Of a stretch of 64,000 nt of DNA, positions 1-10,734 are shown piece by piece (position 1 is the first letter of the stretch; each line of letters opens with the position of its first letter). The stretch covers positions 5,530,501 to 5,594,500 of the forward strand of contig NC_083381.1 in NCBI RefSeq assembly GCF_031755915.1, read 5' to 3'. The stretch comes from Ziziphus jujuba (taxonomy: Eukaryota; Streptophyta; Magnoliopsida; Rosales; Rhamnaceae). The notes beneath the pieces are model-generated. The model was given only the letters and a program-made list of their open reading frames with translations, was not told the DNA's origin and did not search any database. Made by a program: the position numbers and the translations under genes.

Positions 1-497
1 AAGCTTTAAGATTCAAAGAAACAATTAAGGCCTATTAAAGGTATTACTTTCTTACTCTTTGAATCTTTAGTTTATTTGATTTTTTGTCATCTCAAATTGT
101 CTTTTGCTATCTAAATCACTTATTATTTCTAGATTTGTTATTGTGGTCTATTTTTTTCAATTCTTTGGTCCATTTCTTTCATTGGTCGAAACTAGTTATT
201 CTAATATTTGTTTTTGCTTATTTCTTATTTTTCTAAGTTACTTAATTCCATTGATAAGTTTACAGGACCTAATTTTCATATTAGAATTGTTTGGGATTTA
301 GTTTGCAAAGAACCAATAGATTTAACTAAGAGAGGAAAAAGGCAAGAGAGTGTGAGCTCATTAGAGGGTAAAAGCCAAATTAGTGTACAAACACGAGTGT
401 TCAAACCTTAATTGGGTGAAACACTTGAGGGAGTAAAATTGTGAGGATCTTTTTATATTATTGTGCTTTTATTACTATTTGTTTTTATATAGAATAA
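1..497 (+). other. Untranslated leader of element C1
   Basis: No coding sequence. T-rich leader between the missing 5' LTR/PBS and gag. Near 405-435 it has the phrase AAACACTTGAGGGAGT, which recurs just upstream of gag in families B and D and so is a shared leader element. The window starts with AAGCTT. Confidence 0.6.
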
Positions 498-1487
498 ATG
501 GCACAAAATACAGATTTTGATCCAAGACTTTTACCAGCTTTAATTGATGACATGACAGAGAAGCTCAAGATGGAATTCAAGGCTAAATTGAAGGCAGAAG
601 TAAAAGAGCTTAGAGGACAAATTAATGAAGTCAAATCAAGGATGGATGCTTCCGTACAACAAATCACCCCACAAGTAGGAAGAAATAGGGGAAAATGTGT
701 GCAAAGAGATGAACATACTAGCATAACTGATGGAGATGGATCGAAAAATGAAGAGGTCGATTCAACTAGTATAAGAAGGAGGAACTATGGGGAAGACAGT
801 GGGGTTATCAAGCTTAAAATACTTTTATTCCATGGTAAGATGGATCCTAAAGCTTACCTTGAATGGAAGCAAAGAGTTGAAATAGTTTTTCACTGTCATG
901 ATTAGTCAGAATATAAGAAGGTCAAGTTAGCAAGTGTGGGGTTACTTAATTATGCTCTAAAGTGGTGGGATAAGGAATGCACTACTAGGAGGAGAGCTAG
1001 CCAAGCACCAGTTTCTTCATAGGGAGAGATGAAAACTTTAATGAGAAAGAGGTTTGTACCTAGCCATTTTTATCGCTGTATTTATCAAAAAGTTACAAAC
1101 TTGTTCTCAAGGTTCAAGAAGTGTAGAGGAGTACCATTAAGAGGTGGAGTCTCTAATACTTAGAGTTAATATGGGGGAGGATAAGGAATCTACAATGGCT
1201 CGTTTCCTGCAGGTTTGAACAAGAACATTGCTGACCAAGTGGATTTGCACCAATATATGGATCTTGAGGAGCTTTTGCGTATGGCAATCAAAATAGAGCA
1301 ACAACTCAAGAAGAGGGTACTACACGTGTATCTAGTGCACCAAACCCTTGGAAATCAACAACCAATCTGTGGAGCACCAACAAAGCCAAATAAGAGTTCA
1401 AAACAACTTCAAGGCCAAAAACAAAAACTAAGCTCGAAAGTCTTAAGCCACTCCAATCAAGTAGTCCGATCAAATCCCTTTTCGTAA
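498..1487 (+). pseudogene. gag of gypsy element C1 (broken)
   Basis: Starts at the ATG at 498 after the conserved leader phrase. The first 135 codons are open and hold a charged coiled-coil-like stretch (EKLKMEFKAKLKAEVKELR), then the start of the capsid-like retrotransposon gag domain (YLEWKQRVEIVF). A TAG follows at 903, another stop lies near 1020, and a frameshift falls near 1090-1140. The tail reappears at 1215-1487 (NKNIADQVDLHQYM, IEQQLKK). The usual CCHC zinc knuckle seen in families A and B is absent: the sequence near 1490-1515 keeps only part of the first half and then jumps to the acidic linker, so the RNA-binding knuckle was deleted. Nonfunctional. Confidence 0.85.
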
Positions 1488-1508
1488 TCGTGATATAATG
1501 TCTTTAAA

Positions 1509-2081
1509 GTGTCAATGATCATAAAAGAGAGTGGAAAAGTAAAGTCTGAGGAGGAGGATTCAAGCGACAATGAGACGCCACCTTTGGAAGATTACATTGA
1601 TTATGGAGATGAGGAAGAGCTACCATGTCATGAAGGATTGAATTTGGTGGCGAGACGAGCATTGGTATTGTACAAAGATGAGGAGGATATACAACTTGAG
1701 AACATCTTTCACACTAGATGCAAAATCCAAAACAAGGTATGCAGTATGATAATTAATGGTGGTAGTTGTACAAATGTTGTTAGTGCTTTGCTTGTTGAAA
1801 AACTAGGTTTACCTACATTTAAACATCCAAATCATTATAGGTTACAATGGTTTAATTATAGTGGTGATGTAAAGGTGATTAAACAAGTTAGGGTTACTTT
1901 TACTATCAAGAAATACATTGATGAAGTTTTATGTGATGTAATTCCTATGGAGGTTGGAAACTTGTTATTAGACCGTCCTTGGCAATATGACAATGTTGCT
2001 TTGCATCCCAGTCAAACTAACAAGTATGAGTTTAATTTTAAAGGTAAAAGAGTTGTACTTGCAACATTATCTTCTAAATAG
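1509..2081 (+). pseudogene. gag-pro linker and retropepsin of element C1 (active site lost)
   Basis: A 190-codon open stretch. Residues 1-60 are an acidic linker (EEEDSSDNE). The retropepsin-like domain follows, with the family's NIFHTRC entry and active-site region MIINGGSCTNV. In families A and B the same place reads MIIDGGSC or MIIDSGSC, so the catalytic Asp has become Asn here. The later LLLDRPWQYD corresponds to LLGRPWQFD of the relatives, with Gly replaced by Asp. Reading stops at 2079-2081. In an active element this aspartic protease would cut the Gag-Pol polyprotein in the cytoplasmic particle; this copy would be dead even without the other lesions. Confidence 0.85.
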
Positions 2082-2296
2082 GTATTGGAAGATCAAATAT
2101 CCATGCAAAAGTCAATGGAGGAGTAAAATACAAGAGATGCCGAGCTACATTCCAAGAAAGAGAATGATAAACCCATAGGACAAAGTGAGAGGAAAGAAAA
2201 AGAAAAACAAGAAAGAAAGAGGGGAAAGAAAATAAAGGCATTTTATGTAAAACAAAGTGAAATAAAAAAAGCTTTCTTGAGCAAGAGATTGAAATA

Positions 2297-5200
2297 ATGT
2301 ATAAAGAATGTTACTTAAATAATTTAGCTTACCCTGATGAACCTATTTTACCTAGTTCTATTATATCTCTATTGCAAGAATATGAAGATGTCTTTCCGGA
2401 GGAGATCGCTAAAGTATTACCTCAATTAAGAGCAATTAAACATCAAGTTGATTTTATTCCTGGAGCTTCAATTCCTAACAAGCATGCATACAGAACAATC
2501 CAGAGGAGACAAAGGAATTGCAATGTTAGATAAGTGAACTTCTTGATAAAGGCTATGTAAGAGAAAGTATGAGTTTAATAGTGCCCAAAAAAAAATGGAA
2601 CATGGAGAATGTGTGTTGATTGTAGGGCCATTAATAGCATAACCATTAAGTATAGACATCCAATACCTAGGCTAGATGATATACTTGATGAATTGCATGG
2701 TGCTTGTATTTTCTCTAAAATTGATCTTAAAAGTGGATATCATCAAATTCGCATAAAAGAGGGTGATGAATGAAAAACGGCTTTTAAAACTAAACATGGA
2801 CTATGTGAATGGTTAGTTATGTGATGTGTAAAATCAACTCGCAAGTGCATGAATCGTTTTCAAGTAATAAAGTGGAAAATTAGGGTTGTCGTACCCAAGG
2901 GATTAAGTATTAAGTACCAAAGATAATTAGGTTTTGATAATATTTGAACTAAAATTTAAGATGGCAATTGAAAACTAAATAAACTAAATTAAACAAAAGC
3001 AATCAATTAAAATTAGATCAATTTCAAGTAAGAGAGAGAATTGAATAATTATGAATACTAGGGCATTTGATTTTACCACTAACTATTCCAATTTAATTAC
3101 TTAAATATGTGAATTTAATTAACTAGTAATTTTGTTAACCACACTTAATCACAAAATTAATCAAAAGTAGTTTCCACTCACAATTGATAATATTCACATA
3201 ACCTAATTTATTTCTTCCGGCCTACAAATTAAATCATGCAAATTCATCAAGCATAGATTAAGCAAATAATATGGCATGAGACATAACTATTTTCCAATAA
3301 ATTATGCATTCATGTAAATCATTGGAGATCCATAATATTATCCTTTTCCAAGCTCAAATATTATTAAAATCATTCATTCCTTCTGGCCTATGAAAGCATT
3401 AAGTATACCAATGATTTATTAACAAAACATATTACTAATTAAATAAAACTCAACATATATTAAAATAATTAAACCTTCATAGTTAAGGCTACATCATAAG
3501 CCTAGCTATGAAAATTAGTTCATGGTAAAAATAATTTCAACATCCATAATTATTAAAAATAATAAGATTCACAATTAAAGAGAAAAGAAAAAAGAATAAA
3601 AACTATTGAAGAAATTCTCCTCCAAGAGCTCTCAAAGTCGTAGCCTTCTTCTCCAAGCAAGCCCACGTCTCTCTGCCTCCTCCAAGCAAGCCCACGTCTC
3701 TCTGCCTCCTCCAAGCTCTCCAATTGATTTTCTAAAACTCTAAAACTTTAAAACCCTATAACCCTTAAGACAATCTTAGAAACTCCCAAAATTTGGTTTG
3801 TTTCTATTTAAGGTTCCTAAAAGCTCTTAAATAACTCTCTAAACTTGTATATCTTCCTTCAATGTGGTGGGGGCAATATATATAGGACCTTGAGAATCTT
3901 TTTCTCTCTTTATTTTCAATGTGGGAGTCTTGGAAGATATCTTTTTTAGGCCATGAAAAGGGTTGGACGAATTTCATGTGTAAAAAGGAAACTGGATATT
4001 ACTTGCTCTACTACTTTCCTTTTATCTAATTCCTCCTAAAAAAATAGTTAATTAGTCTAATTTACCCTTAATGAAGCATGTGACATGACATATGCCTCAT
4101 TAATGATAAATTAACCAATTATTGCCACTTGTTTTTATCTTAGCCCTCAAATTGCCTTGATTCCCTCTTTTGATCAATGGTGGAGGTTTAATTAGAATAT
4201 TATTTTTTATAAATTCTAAACTTTAAATGATGATAACTCTTTTCTCGCACCTCGAAATCCAAAAATAATGAGACATTTGAAATCCTCAGATCGTGATGAT
4301 TCATATGACATCCACTTCCATCAAGAAATTCCTAATAGAATCTTTATGGAATCTTCAAGGTATCTTTTTGGAATCTTTTTAATGCTTAGTCTGTTCGAGC
4401 TCAAATCTTGCTTCCCACCATAATTCGACCCAAGGAATCCATTTTTATGGTTGTTTTCTTAAAATTCTTCCTCTTTTACCTAGATTAGGAAAAATACATG
4501 ATTAAGTATCTTTCCATAACAAATTAACACAAACTAACAAATATTAAACTATAAATATGGCATAAAATCATCAATATTTTAGACCTAACATTATGCCTTT
4601 TGGTTTAACTAATGCACCTAGTACATTTATGCATCTTATGAATCATGTTTTAAGAGCATATTTAGGAAAATTTGTTATTGTGTATTTTGAAGACATCTCT
4701 TCTTAATATATAGCCCAAATTCAGAGGAGCATGTTGAGCATCTTAGGGCTACTTGTGATGTTCCAAGAAAAGAAAAATTATATGCTAATCTTAAGAAGTG
4801 TACTTTTTGCACTAGGGAATTTGTATATTTAGGTTTTATTGTTAGTGCAGAAAGCATTACGGTTGATAATAAAAAGGTAAGAACAATTCAGGAATGGCCG
4901 ACCCTTACGTCTATAAGTAATGGTAGAAGTTTTCATGATCTTACTAGTTTTTATAGAAGGTTCGTGAAGGACTTGCAACACCACTTAAGAAGTGATTAAA
5001 AAAAGTGTAGGCTTTACATGAGGAAAGAAGCAAGAGAAATTTTTTAATTTGTTGAAAGATAAACTTACTAATGCACCTTTCTTCTTTTGCCTAACTTTTC
5101 TAAAACATTTGAAATTTAGTGTGATGCATCAGGTATTAGTATAGGAGCTGTTTTTGTGCAAGAAGGCAGATTCATTACTTACTTCATTGAGAAATTGAGT

Positions 5201-5470
5201 GGAGTTGCATTGAATTATCCAACATATGATAGGGAGCTCTATTCATTAGTTAGAGCATTGGAAACATGCAGCATTAACTTTGGGCAAAAGAATTTGTATT
5301 GCACACTGATCATGAGTCTTTAAAGCATTTGAAAGGTCAAAATAAACTCAATAGGCATCATGGAGGTTGGATGGAATTCATTGAGACCTTTTCATAGTGA
5401 TCAAGTACAAATCAGATAAAGATAATGTAGTGGCTGATGCATTTTCAAGAATACTTTACTTTTCGCTTTG
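2297..5470 (+). pseudogene. Reverse transcriptase and RNase H of element C1, split by a solo LTR
   Basis: RT begins with YEDVFPEEIAKVLPQLRAIK (about 2380), a standard gypsy RT entry. Motifs for the VDCRAINS and [13 protein letters not shown] regions follow at 2600-2750 across several frames. At 2821 the frame is cut by a 1.77-kb solo LTR with duplicated TTATG; after 4596 it resumes with [16 protein letters not shown]. The active-site region reads VYFED where relatives have VYFDD. RNase H is recognisable at about 5110-5440 ([33 protein letters not shown]) but frameshifted. Known role: copies genomic RNA to cDNA. Too many stops to be active. Confidence 0.85.
2822..4590 (-). mobile_element. Solo LTR of Athila-like family T inside element C1 RT
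   Basis: Reads in reverse from TGATGTGTAAAATC to GACCTAACA; the forward LTR therefore runs TGTTAGG...ACATCA. It is 1,769 bp with no internal region. TTATG at 2817-2821 is repeated at 4591-4595. Removing the insert and one TTATG restores the RT phrase EWLVMPFGLTN, which proves insertion into an existing gypsy element followed by LTR-LTR recombination. Confidence 0.95.
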
Positions 5471-5559
5471 CATACTAAATTGTTAGGATTTGAACATATT
5501 AAAAGTATTTATGCAAGTGATGATGAGTTTGCTGATATTTATTTACAATGTAATGTAAA

Positions 5560-6939
5560 AGGCATGTTGAAGGTAAGTTTTGTCTTTTTAAAGTTTTCAT
5601 GAATTACTGATTAGAGAATCTAATAGTGACGGTTTAATGGCACATTTGGTGTAGCTAAGACATTAGCTATATTTCATGAATATTATTATTGGCCGTGCAT
5701 GAGAAAAGATGTAGAGAAAATTTATGACAAGTGCATTAAGTGTAAACAAGCTAAATCAAAGTTGAACCTTCATGAATTATACACGCCATTACTAATTCCT
5801 AATCATCTTTATATTGATATCTCTATGTATGTTGTGTTAAGATTACCTAGAACAAAGAGTGGTAGGGATTCTATTTTTGTTGTGGTTGATAGGTTTTCTA
5901 AAATGGCATTCTTTATTGCTTGTCATAAAATAGATGATGCATCCTATATTGCTAATTTTTTTTACAAAGAAATTGTTAGATTGCATGGTATGTCGAAGAC
6001 AATAATTTCTAATAGAGATGCTAAATTCTTAAGTTTTTTTTTTTTTGGAAGACTTTATGGGCTAAACTTGGTACTAAGTTGTTGTTTTCTACTACTTTTC
6101 ATCCTCAAACTAATAGTCAAAGAGAAATAGTAAATAGGACTTTGTCTACCTTGTTAAAAGCTTTAATTAATAAAAATATTAAAACTTAGGAAGAGTATTT
6201 ACCACATGTAGAGTTTGCATACAATAGAACTATTCATTCAACTACTAACTTTTCACCTTTTGAACTTGTTTATGGTTTTAATCCTTTAACTCTATTGGAT
6301 TTATCACCATTACCGTTAAGTGAAAGAGCTAGTGTAGATGGGAAGAAGAAAGCCGAATTGGTCAAGCTTCTCCATGAAAAGGCACGTGTAAATATAGAGA
6401 GAAAAATAGAACAGTGTGTAAAACAAGCCAACAAAGGAAGAAAAAAGGCCTTTGAGCTTGGAGATTGGGTATGGTTGCACTTTAGAAATGAGAGATTTCC
6501 TAAGCAAAGTAAATGAAAACTTATACCAAAAGGAAATGGACCATTACAAATATTGTAGAAGATTGGAGACAATGCTTATAAGCTAGATCTTTGAGGTGAG
6601 TATAATGTTAGTACTACTTTCAATGTATCTGACATAACCCTTTTTGATTCAGGTGACGATTTGAGGACAAATCATCTTCAAGATGAGGGAAATGATGAGG
6701 ATCATCATGGGAGTACTCAAAGATGGAATCCTGAGCCATTGGAGTTGCCAATTGGACCAATTACTAGAGCTCGTGCAAAGAGGCTTAAAGTAGCATTGAA
6801 TGGTCTTATTCGGGGAGTGCTTATCAATCAGGAATACAAGAGTTTTGCTAAAGAAGAATCAAAATTAGCAACAATAAAAGAAAATAATGTTAAGGGCAAT
6901 TTGATAATTTTTCAAAAGCATGATGATGTGGCATTTTAA
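5560..6939 (+). pseudogene. Integrase and C-terminal tail of element C1
   Basis: The zinc-binding N-terminus is visible around 5610-5760 ([11 protein letters not shown] gives the two Cys). The family's RESH has become ESN, losing one His, and a one-base frameshift follows. The catalytic core spans 5699-6200: [18 protein letters not shown], then SNRDAKF where relatives have SDRDAKF, and QREIVNRTL holding the presumed catalytic Glu. The first core Asp (ISMDFV in family A) is replaced (ISMYVV). The C-terminal part has the [14 protein letters not shown] segment and ends in GPITRARAKRLK, already inside the 3' LTR. Stops near 6187, 6516 and 6557. Known role: inserts cDNA into the chromosome. Inactive here. 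Confidence 0.85.
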
Positions 6940-7555
6940 TGACATGGCATCTATGGACATGTGGCATCGAAGTGGCTATCCAACGTGGCTTGAAAAGAAA
7001 TAAATTATCTTGTTTCTTTTTAGGCCAATTATGTGTCTTACTTGATCACCAAGTTTTACAATTTTAATCTTATTTTGGTTTTAGGAAACTTCTAATTTTT
7101 ATTATGTTTTAATTATTTTTGGTTGGAAAATTAACTAGTTTCCTAATCTCTAGTTGTCATGTAATTAATCACTTTTCTAAACCAAAAAGGAGTTGACTAG
7201 TCAAATTTAAATAAGGAAATAAGTTAGAATTTAGGATTTTGAGTTTAGAAAGGTATTTTGGACGAATTTCTTATTATTTTTGCATGTATTTTGGCCTATA
7301 AAAAGGCTTTAATTTCATTAATACAATAGCTTTTGATCTTTAGAAAAATTTAATACTTGTGAGAGTTAAACCTTTGATTCTCTAAACTATCCTTTGAACT
7401 TTTCTAATTTAAGAAATAAAGTTCATTCCTTGACTTATCAATAGGGTAATTCTGCAATCCTTTTGTAGCATCATTCATTTCAAAAGAACCTGAATCAATT
7501 AGACGATCGAGTATTAGATTATCAAATTTAGGTTGGATTGCTTAGGTTCATATCA
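6693..7555 (+). repeat. 3' LTR of element C1
   Basis: Starts TGATGAGGATC straight after the purine tract AGATGAGGGAA and ends GGTTCATATCA; 863 bp. Its first 250 bases are coding-like (pol tail). A TATA-like CCTATAAAAAGG lies near 7289. The flank after 7555 is copia-derived. Confidence 0.75.
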
Positions 7556-7779
7556 GTTTGTCAGACTCCTTATTTGTTCCAGATTTCGAGAGAAATTTGA
7601 TTTCTATTAGTTGTTGATTAGAACATGGTTTAATAATATAGTTTTATTCGTTAGTTTCAATTAAGAGTAATGATACTTCTATTTCTTCTAAAGAATTGAT
7701 GAATGATCTTTATTTTTTTAATTCCTTTATCTTATAATATTAATGATATTGAAATTATAGATGATGAGCAGGTTTACTA

Positions 7780-8944
7780 ATCTAAGAAAAGGAAAATTTT
7801 GAATGAAACCTATATTTGGCACTTGTGATTAGGTCGTATTAATTCTAATGGGATTCCTGGTTTGGTTAAAAATAAAATTTTCAATTCCTTGATCTTTGAA
7901 ACTACATCGGTATGTGAATCTTATTTAGAAGGTAAGATGATAAAGAGGGCCTTTAAAGCCAAAGGTAATCGCACCACTTTATAGCTGGAATTGGTGCATA
8001 CTAATGTATGTGGATCAATGAATATTCAAGCTAGAGATGGGTATATTTATTTTATCAAATTTACTGATGACTACTCAAAATATGAATATATTTATCTAAC
8101 TACCGTAAGTTTGAAGCTTTTGATAAATTTTGAAAAGCAATTAGGTGTCTAGATTAAACAATTTCAATTTAACCAAGGTGATGAATACCTATCTAGTGAG
8201 TTCAAGTCTTTCTTGGTTCAAGAGATTATCATTTCTCATTTATTATCTCTTAGAATACCCCAGTGAAATGGAATTACCGTAAGAAGAAATATGACCATTT
8301 TGGATATGGTGAGGTCAATGCTTACCTATTCATGCTTACCCGATTAGTTTTGGAGATACACCTTAGACACAGTTGTATACCTATTGAACTTGATTCTATC
8401 TAAATTTATTCAAAGACACCCATAGAGTTATGGAAAATGCACAAACACAGTTTAAGCCATATTCAGATTTGGGGTGCTCCAGCACATGTGTTAGTACAAA
8501 AACCTCAAAAGTTAAAATCTTGTACAAAAACGTATATAAATATAGGCTAACTAAGGGAATGAGAGGTGAAATTTTTTATAATCCAAAGGAAAGAAAGTAA
8601 TTGTGAGTACTCACTCCACTTTTTTAAAAGATGATTGTAGGATGAATTTTAAACTTAAGAGTAAGGTAATTCTTGAAGAATATGACTCAGTTTGAGATCC
8701 ACCTTAAACTCCTAAGCTTCCACTCTTGTGCTTTATGCATGCTCAAAGAAGGAAAAATGTACTAGAAAGAAGGAAAAATGTACTAGAAGTACCTTGAAGG
8801 TTAATAAGTACAGGAACCAGTTCAGAATCAAACTCAAGAGGATAATGAAAAGATTGGTGATCCACCACAACCACTAAACTTAGATTGACCTTTACATGCA
8901 CAACAATCAGTGGAGCAAACTTGTAGTGGGAGAGTGATACATAA
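7780..8944 (+). pseudogene. Copia polyprotein: pre-integrase and integrase part
   Basis: Opens with NETYIWHL then LGRINSNGIP, the copia GAG-pre-integrase signature (normally NETYLWHLRLGHI). Next come CESYLEGKM (part of the HHCC finger), LVHTNVCGSMNIQARDG and FIKFTDDYSKY for the core. The segment at 8160-8400 has QFKSDRG/FKSFLVQE-like sequence, QWNGI, and NLILSK. Several stops (7828, 7981) and frameshifts rule out function. The reading runs up to the TRIM insertion and continues after it. Confidence 0.8.
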
Positions 8945-9351
8945 TGTAACAATCCAGCCCAGACTACCCGCATGCAGATATTGTCCTCTTTGGGCCTGGG
9001 GAATCCTCTTACAACCCATCCCTCAAGGGTTTAAAATGCGTCTGCAAGGGAAAGGTATCCACACGCTTATAAGCTATGCTTCGTTCCCCTTTTCAACCGA
9101 TGTGGGATCTCACAATCCTCCCCCATTGGGGCCCAGCATCCTCGTTGGCACACTGATCCAAAAACTGGCTCTGATACCATCTGTAACAGCCCAGCCCAGA
9201 CCTCCCGCATGCAGATATTGTCCTCTTTGGACCTGGGGAATCCTCTTACAACCCAGCCCTCAAGGGTTTTAAACGTGTCTACAAGGGAAAGGTATCAACA
9301 CGCTTATAAGCCATGCTTCGTTCCCCTTTCCAACCGATGTGGGATCTCACA
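8945..9351 (-). mobile_element. Complete TRIM retrotransposon with target duplication
   Basis: Two 170-bp direct repeats (8945-9114 and 9182-9351) flank a 67-bp internal part. On the minus strand the LTR starts TGTGAGATCCCACATCGG and ends TGTTACA. The internal part begins with TGGTATCAGAGCC, an initiator tRNA-Met PBS, and ends with the purine tract ATGGGGGAGGAT. CATAA at 8940-8944 is repeated at 9352-9356. No protein is encoded; ORFs across it are incidental. Terminal-repeat retrotransposons in miniature depend on enzymes from other elements. Confidence 0.92.
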
Positions 9352-9356
9352 CATAA

Positions 9357-10734
9357 ACCTGTAAGGTATGTCTTGTTAGGTAAAATATATTAGGTTGTTA
9401 TTATAATTTTGATGATGACTCTACCATTTATAAGGAAGTAAAGGAGGAATATGTGTATGAGTGAAAATGGCCATGGACTGTGAGATAGAATCTATGGATT
9501 TTAATTCAATCTAGTTTCTTGTAGAAGCACCTAAAGAGGTAAAAGCCATTGGGTGCAAGCAAATTTATAAGAGAAAGAGAGGATCAAATGGAAAGGTAGA
9601 GACCGTTAAAACTGAATTAGTGATAAAAGGTTATACCCAAAAAGAAAGTATTGTTTATGAAGAAAGCTTTTCACCAGTAGCTATGCTTAAATCTATTTGG
9701 ATTCTCTTAGTTAGATTAGCAGCTCTTGATTATAAGATTTGGTAAAGAGATGTTAAGAGAGCTTTTCTAAAGGTGAGCTGGAAAAGGACATCTACGTACA
9801 GCAACCAGACGGTTTATAGCAATAGGCTAAGAACACATGGTATGCAAGTTGTATCGGTCAATTTATGGACTTAAAAAAGCATCCGGGTTATGGAACATCA
9901 GGCTTGATTGGGCCATATAAATGTTAGGTTTTGAGAAAAGTCTTGATAAACCATATGTGTACAAAAAGATCTAACCAAAGTTCAGTAAAAGTTTTTTTAG
10001 TCATTTATGTAGATAATATCCTTCTAGTCGAAAACAAAGTGAAGGTGTTATAAGGTATAAATAGTTACTTGAAAGAACAATTTAATATGAAGGACTAGGG
10101 TTGCTAACTATATTCTAAGGATCAAACTTTTGTGAGATCAGAAGAATAAAAAGTTGGCTCTATCTCAGGCTTTCTACATTGATAAACTAGTTGTAGATTT
10201 GGCTTGAAGACTTTGAAAAAGGGATTTTTACCCTTCAGATATGGAAGTCATCTTTCTAAGTAGCAATCACAACAAACTTCTAAGGATAAAGAATTCATGA
10301 GTAAAAGACCTTATGCTTCGATAATTGATAGTGTCATGTATGCTATTTTATGCACTAGGCCATATATCTACTATGCAATGGGAGTAATGGTCGTTTCCAA
10401 TCAGATCCTGGAGTGGATCATTGGGTTGGAGTGAAGCATACACTCAAGTATCGAAGCAGAACAATGGATTATATGCTGGTATATTCTAGTAGGATCTAAA
10501 AATATTTAGTTTTACAAACTTAGATTTCCAAGGGATATTAACTCTAGTAAAGAAACATTAGAATATATGTTTACTATAAATGGAGAAGCCATTAGTTGGA
10601 AAAGCATCAAACAAACTTAAATTACTAACACCACTACTAAAGCTGAGTATGTGGCTGTATTTGAAGTTGTATAGGAAGCTATGTGGACTTAAAAATTCTT
10701 TATGGACCTTCAAGTGATACTTTATGCAGATAGG
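9357..10734 (+). pseudogene. Copia polyprotein: reverse transcriptase and start of RNase H
   Basis: Resumes right after the TRIM. Copia RT landmarks: EAPKEVKAIGCKQIYKRKRG, KTELVIKGYTQKE, EESFSPVAML (usually DETFSPVA), AALDYKIW, and FLVIYVDNILL, in which the second Asp of the YVDD active site is Asn. Downstream are SRSRTMDYML-like and NTTTKAEYVAV motifs of RNase H. Stops such as 9817 and frameshifts throughout. The TRIM array at 10735 cuts RNase H after LYAD. Confidence 0.75.

Larger units (their letters stand above)
1..7555 (+). mobile_element. Ty3/gypsy element C1, CRM-like, decayed; 5' LTR outside the window
   Basis: Order along the plus strand is leader, gag, protease, reverse transcriptase, RNase H, integrase, C-terminal tail and 3' LTR, which is the Ty3/gypsy order. 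The pol frame continues past the PPT into the 3' LTR, a trait known for the CRM clade. Every domain carries stops or frameshifts. A family T solo LTR (2822-4590) splits the RT. No 5' LTR is visible, so age and target duplication cannot be judged here. Clade assignment is inference. Confidence 0.85.

Noticed and set aside
1..6. AAGCTT at the very start as a biological signal
   Set aside because: It is a HindIII site and may only reflect how the clone was cut; it has no biological meaning here.
8910..9272. 120-codon ORF across the TRIM
   Set aside because: It runs through LTR and internal noncoding sequence; the repeated CRYCPLW phrase is just the two LTR copies translated.
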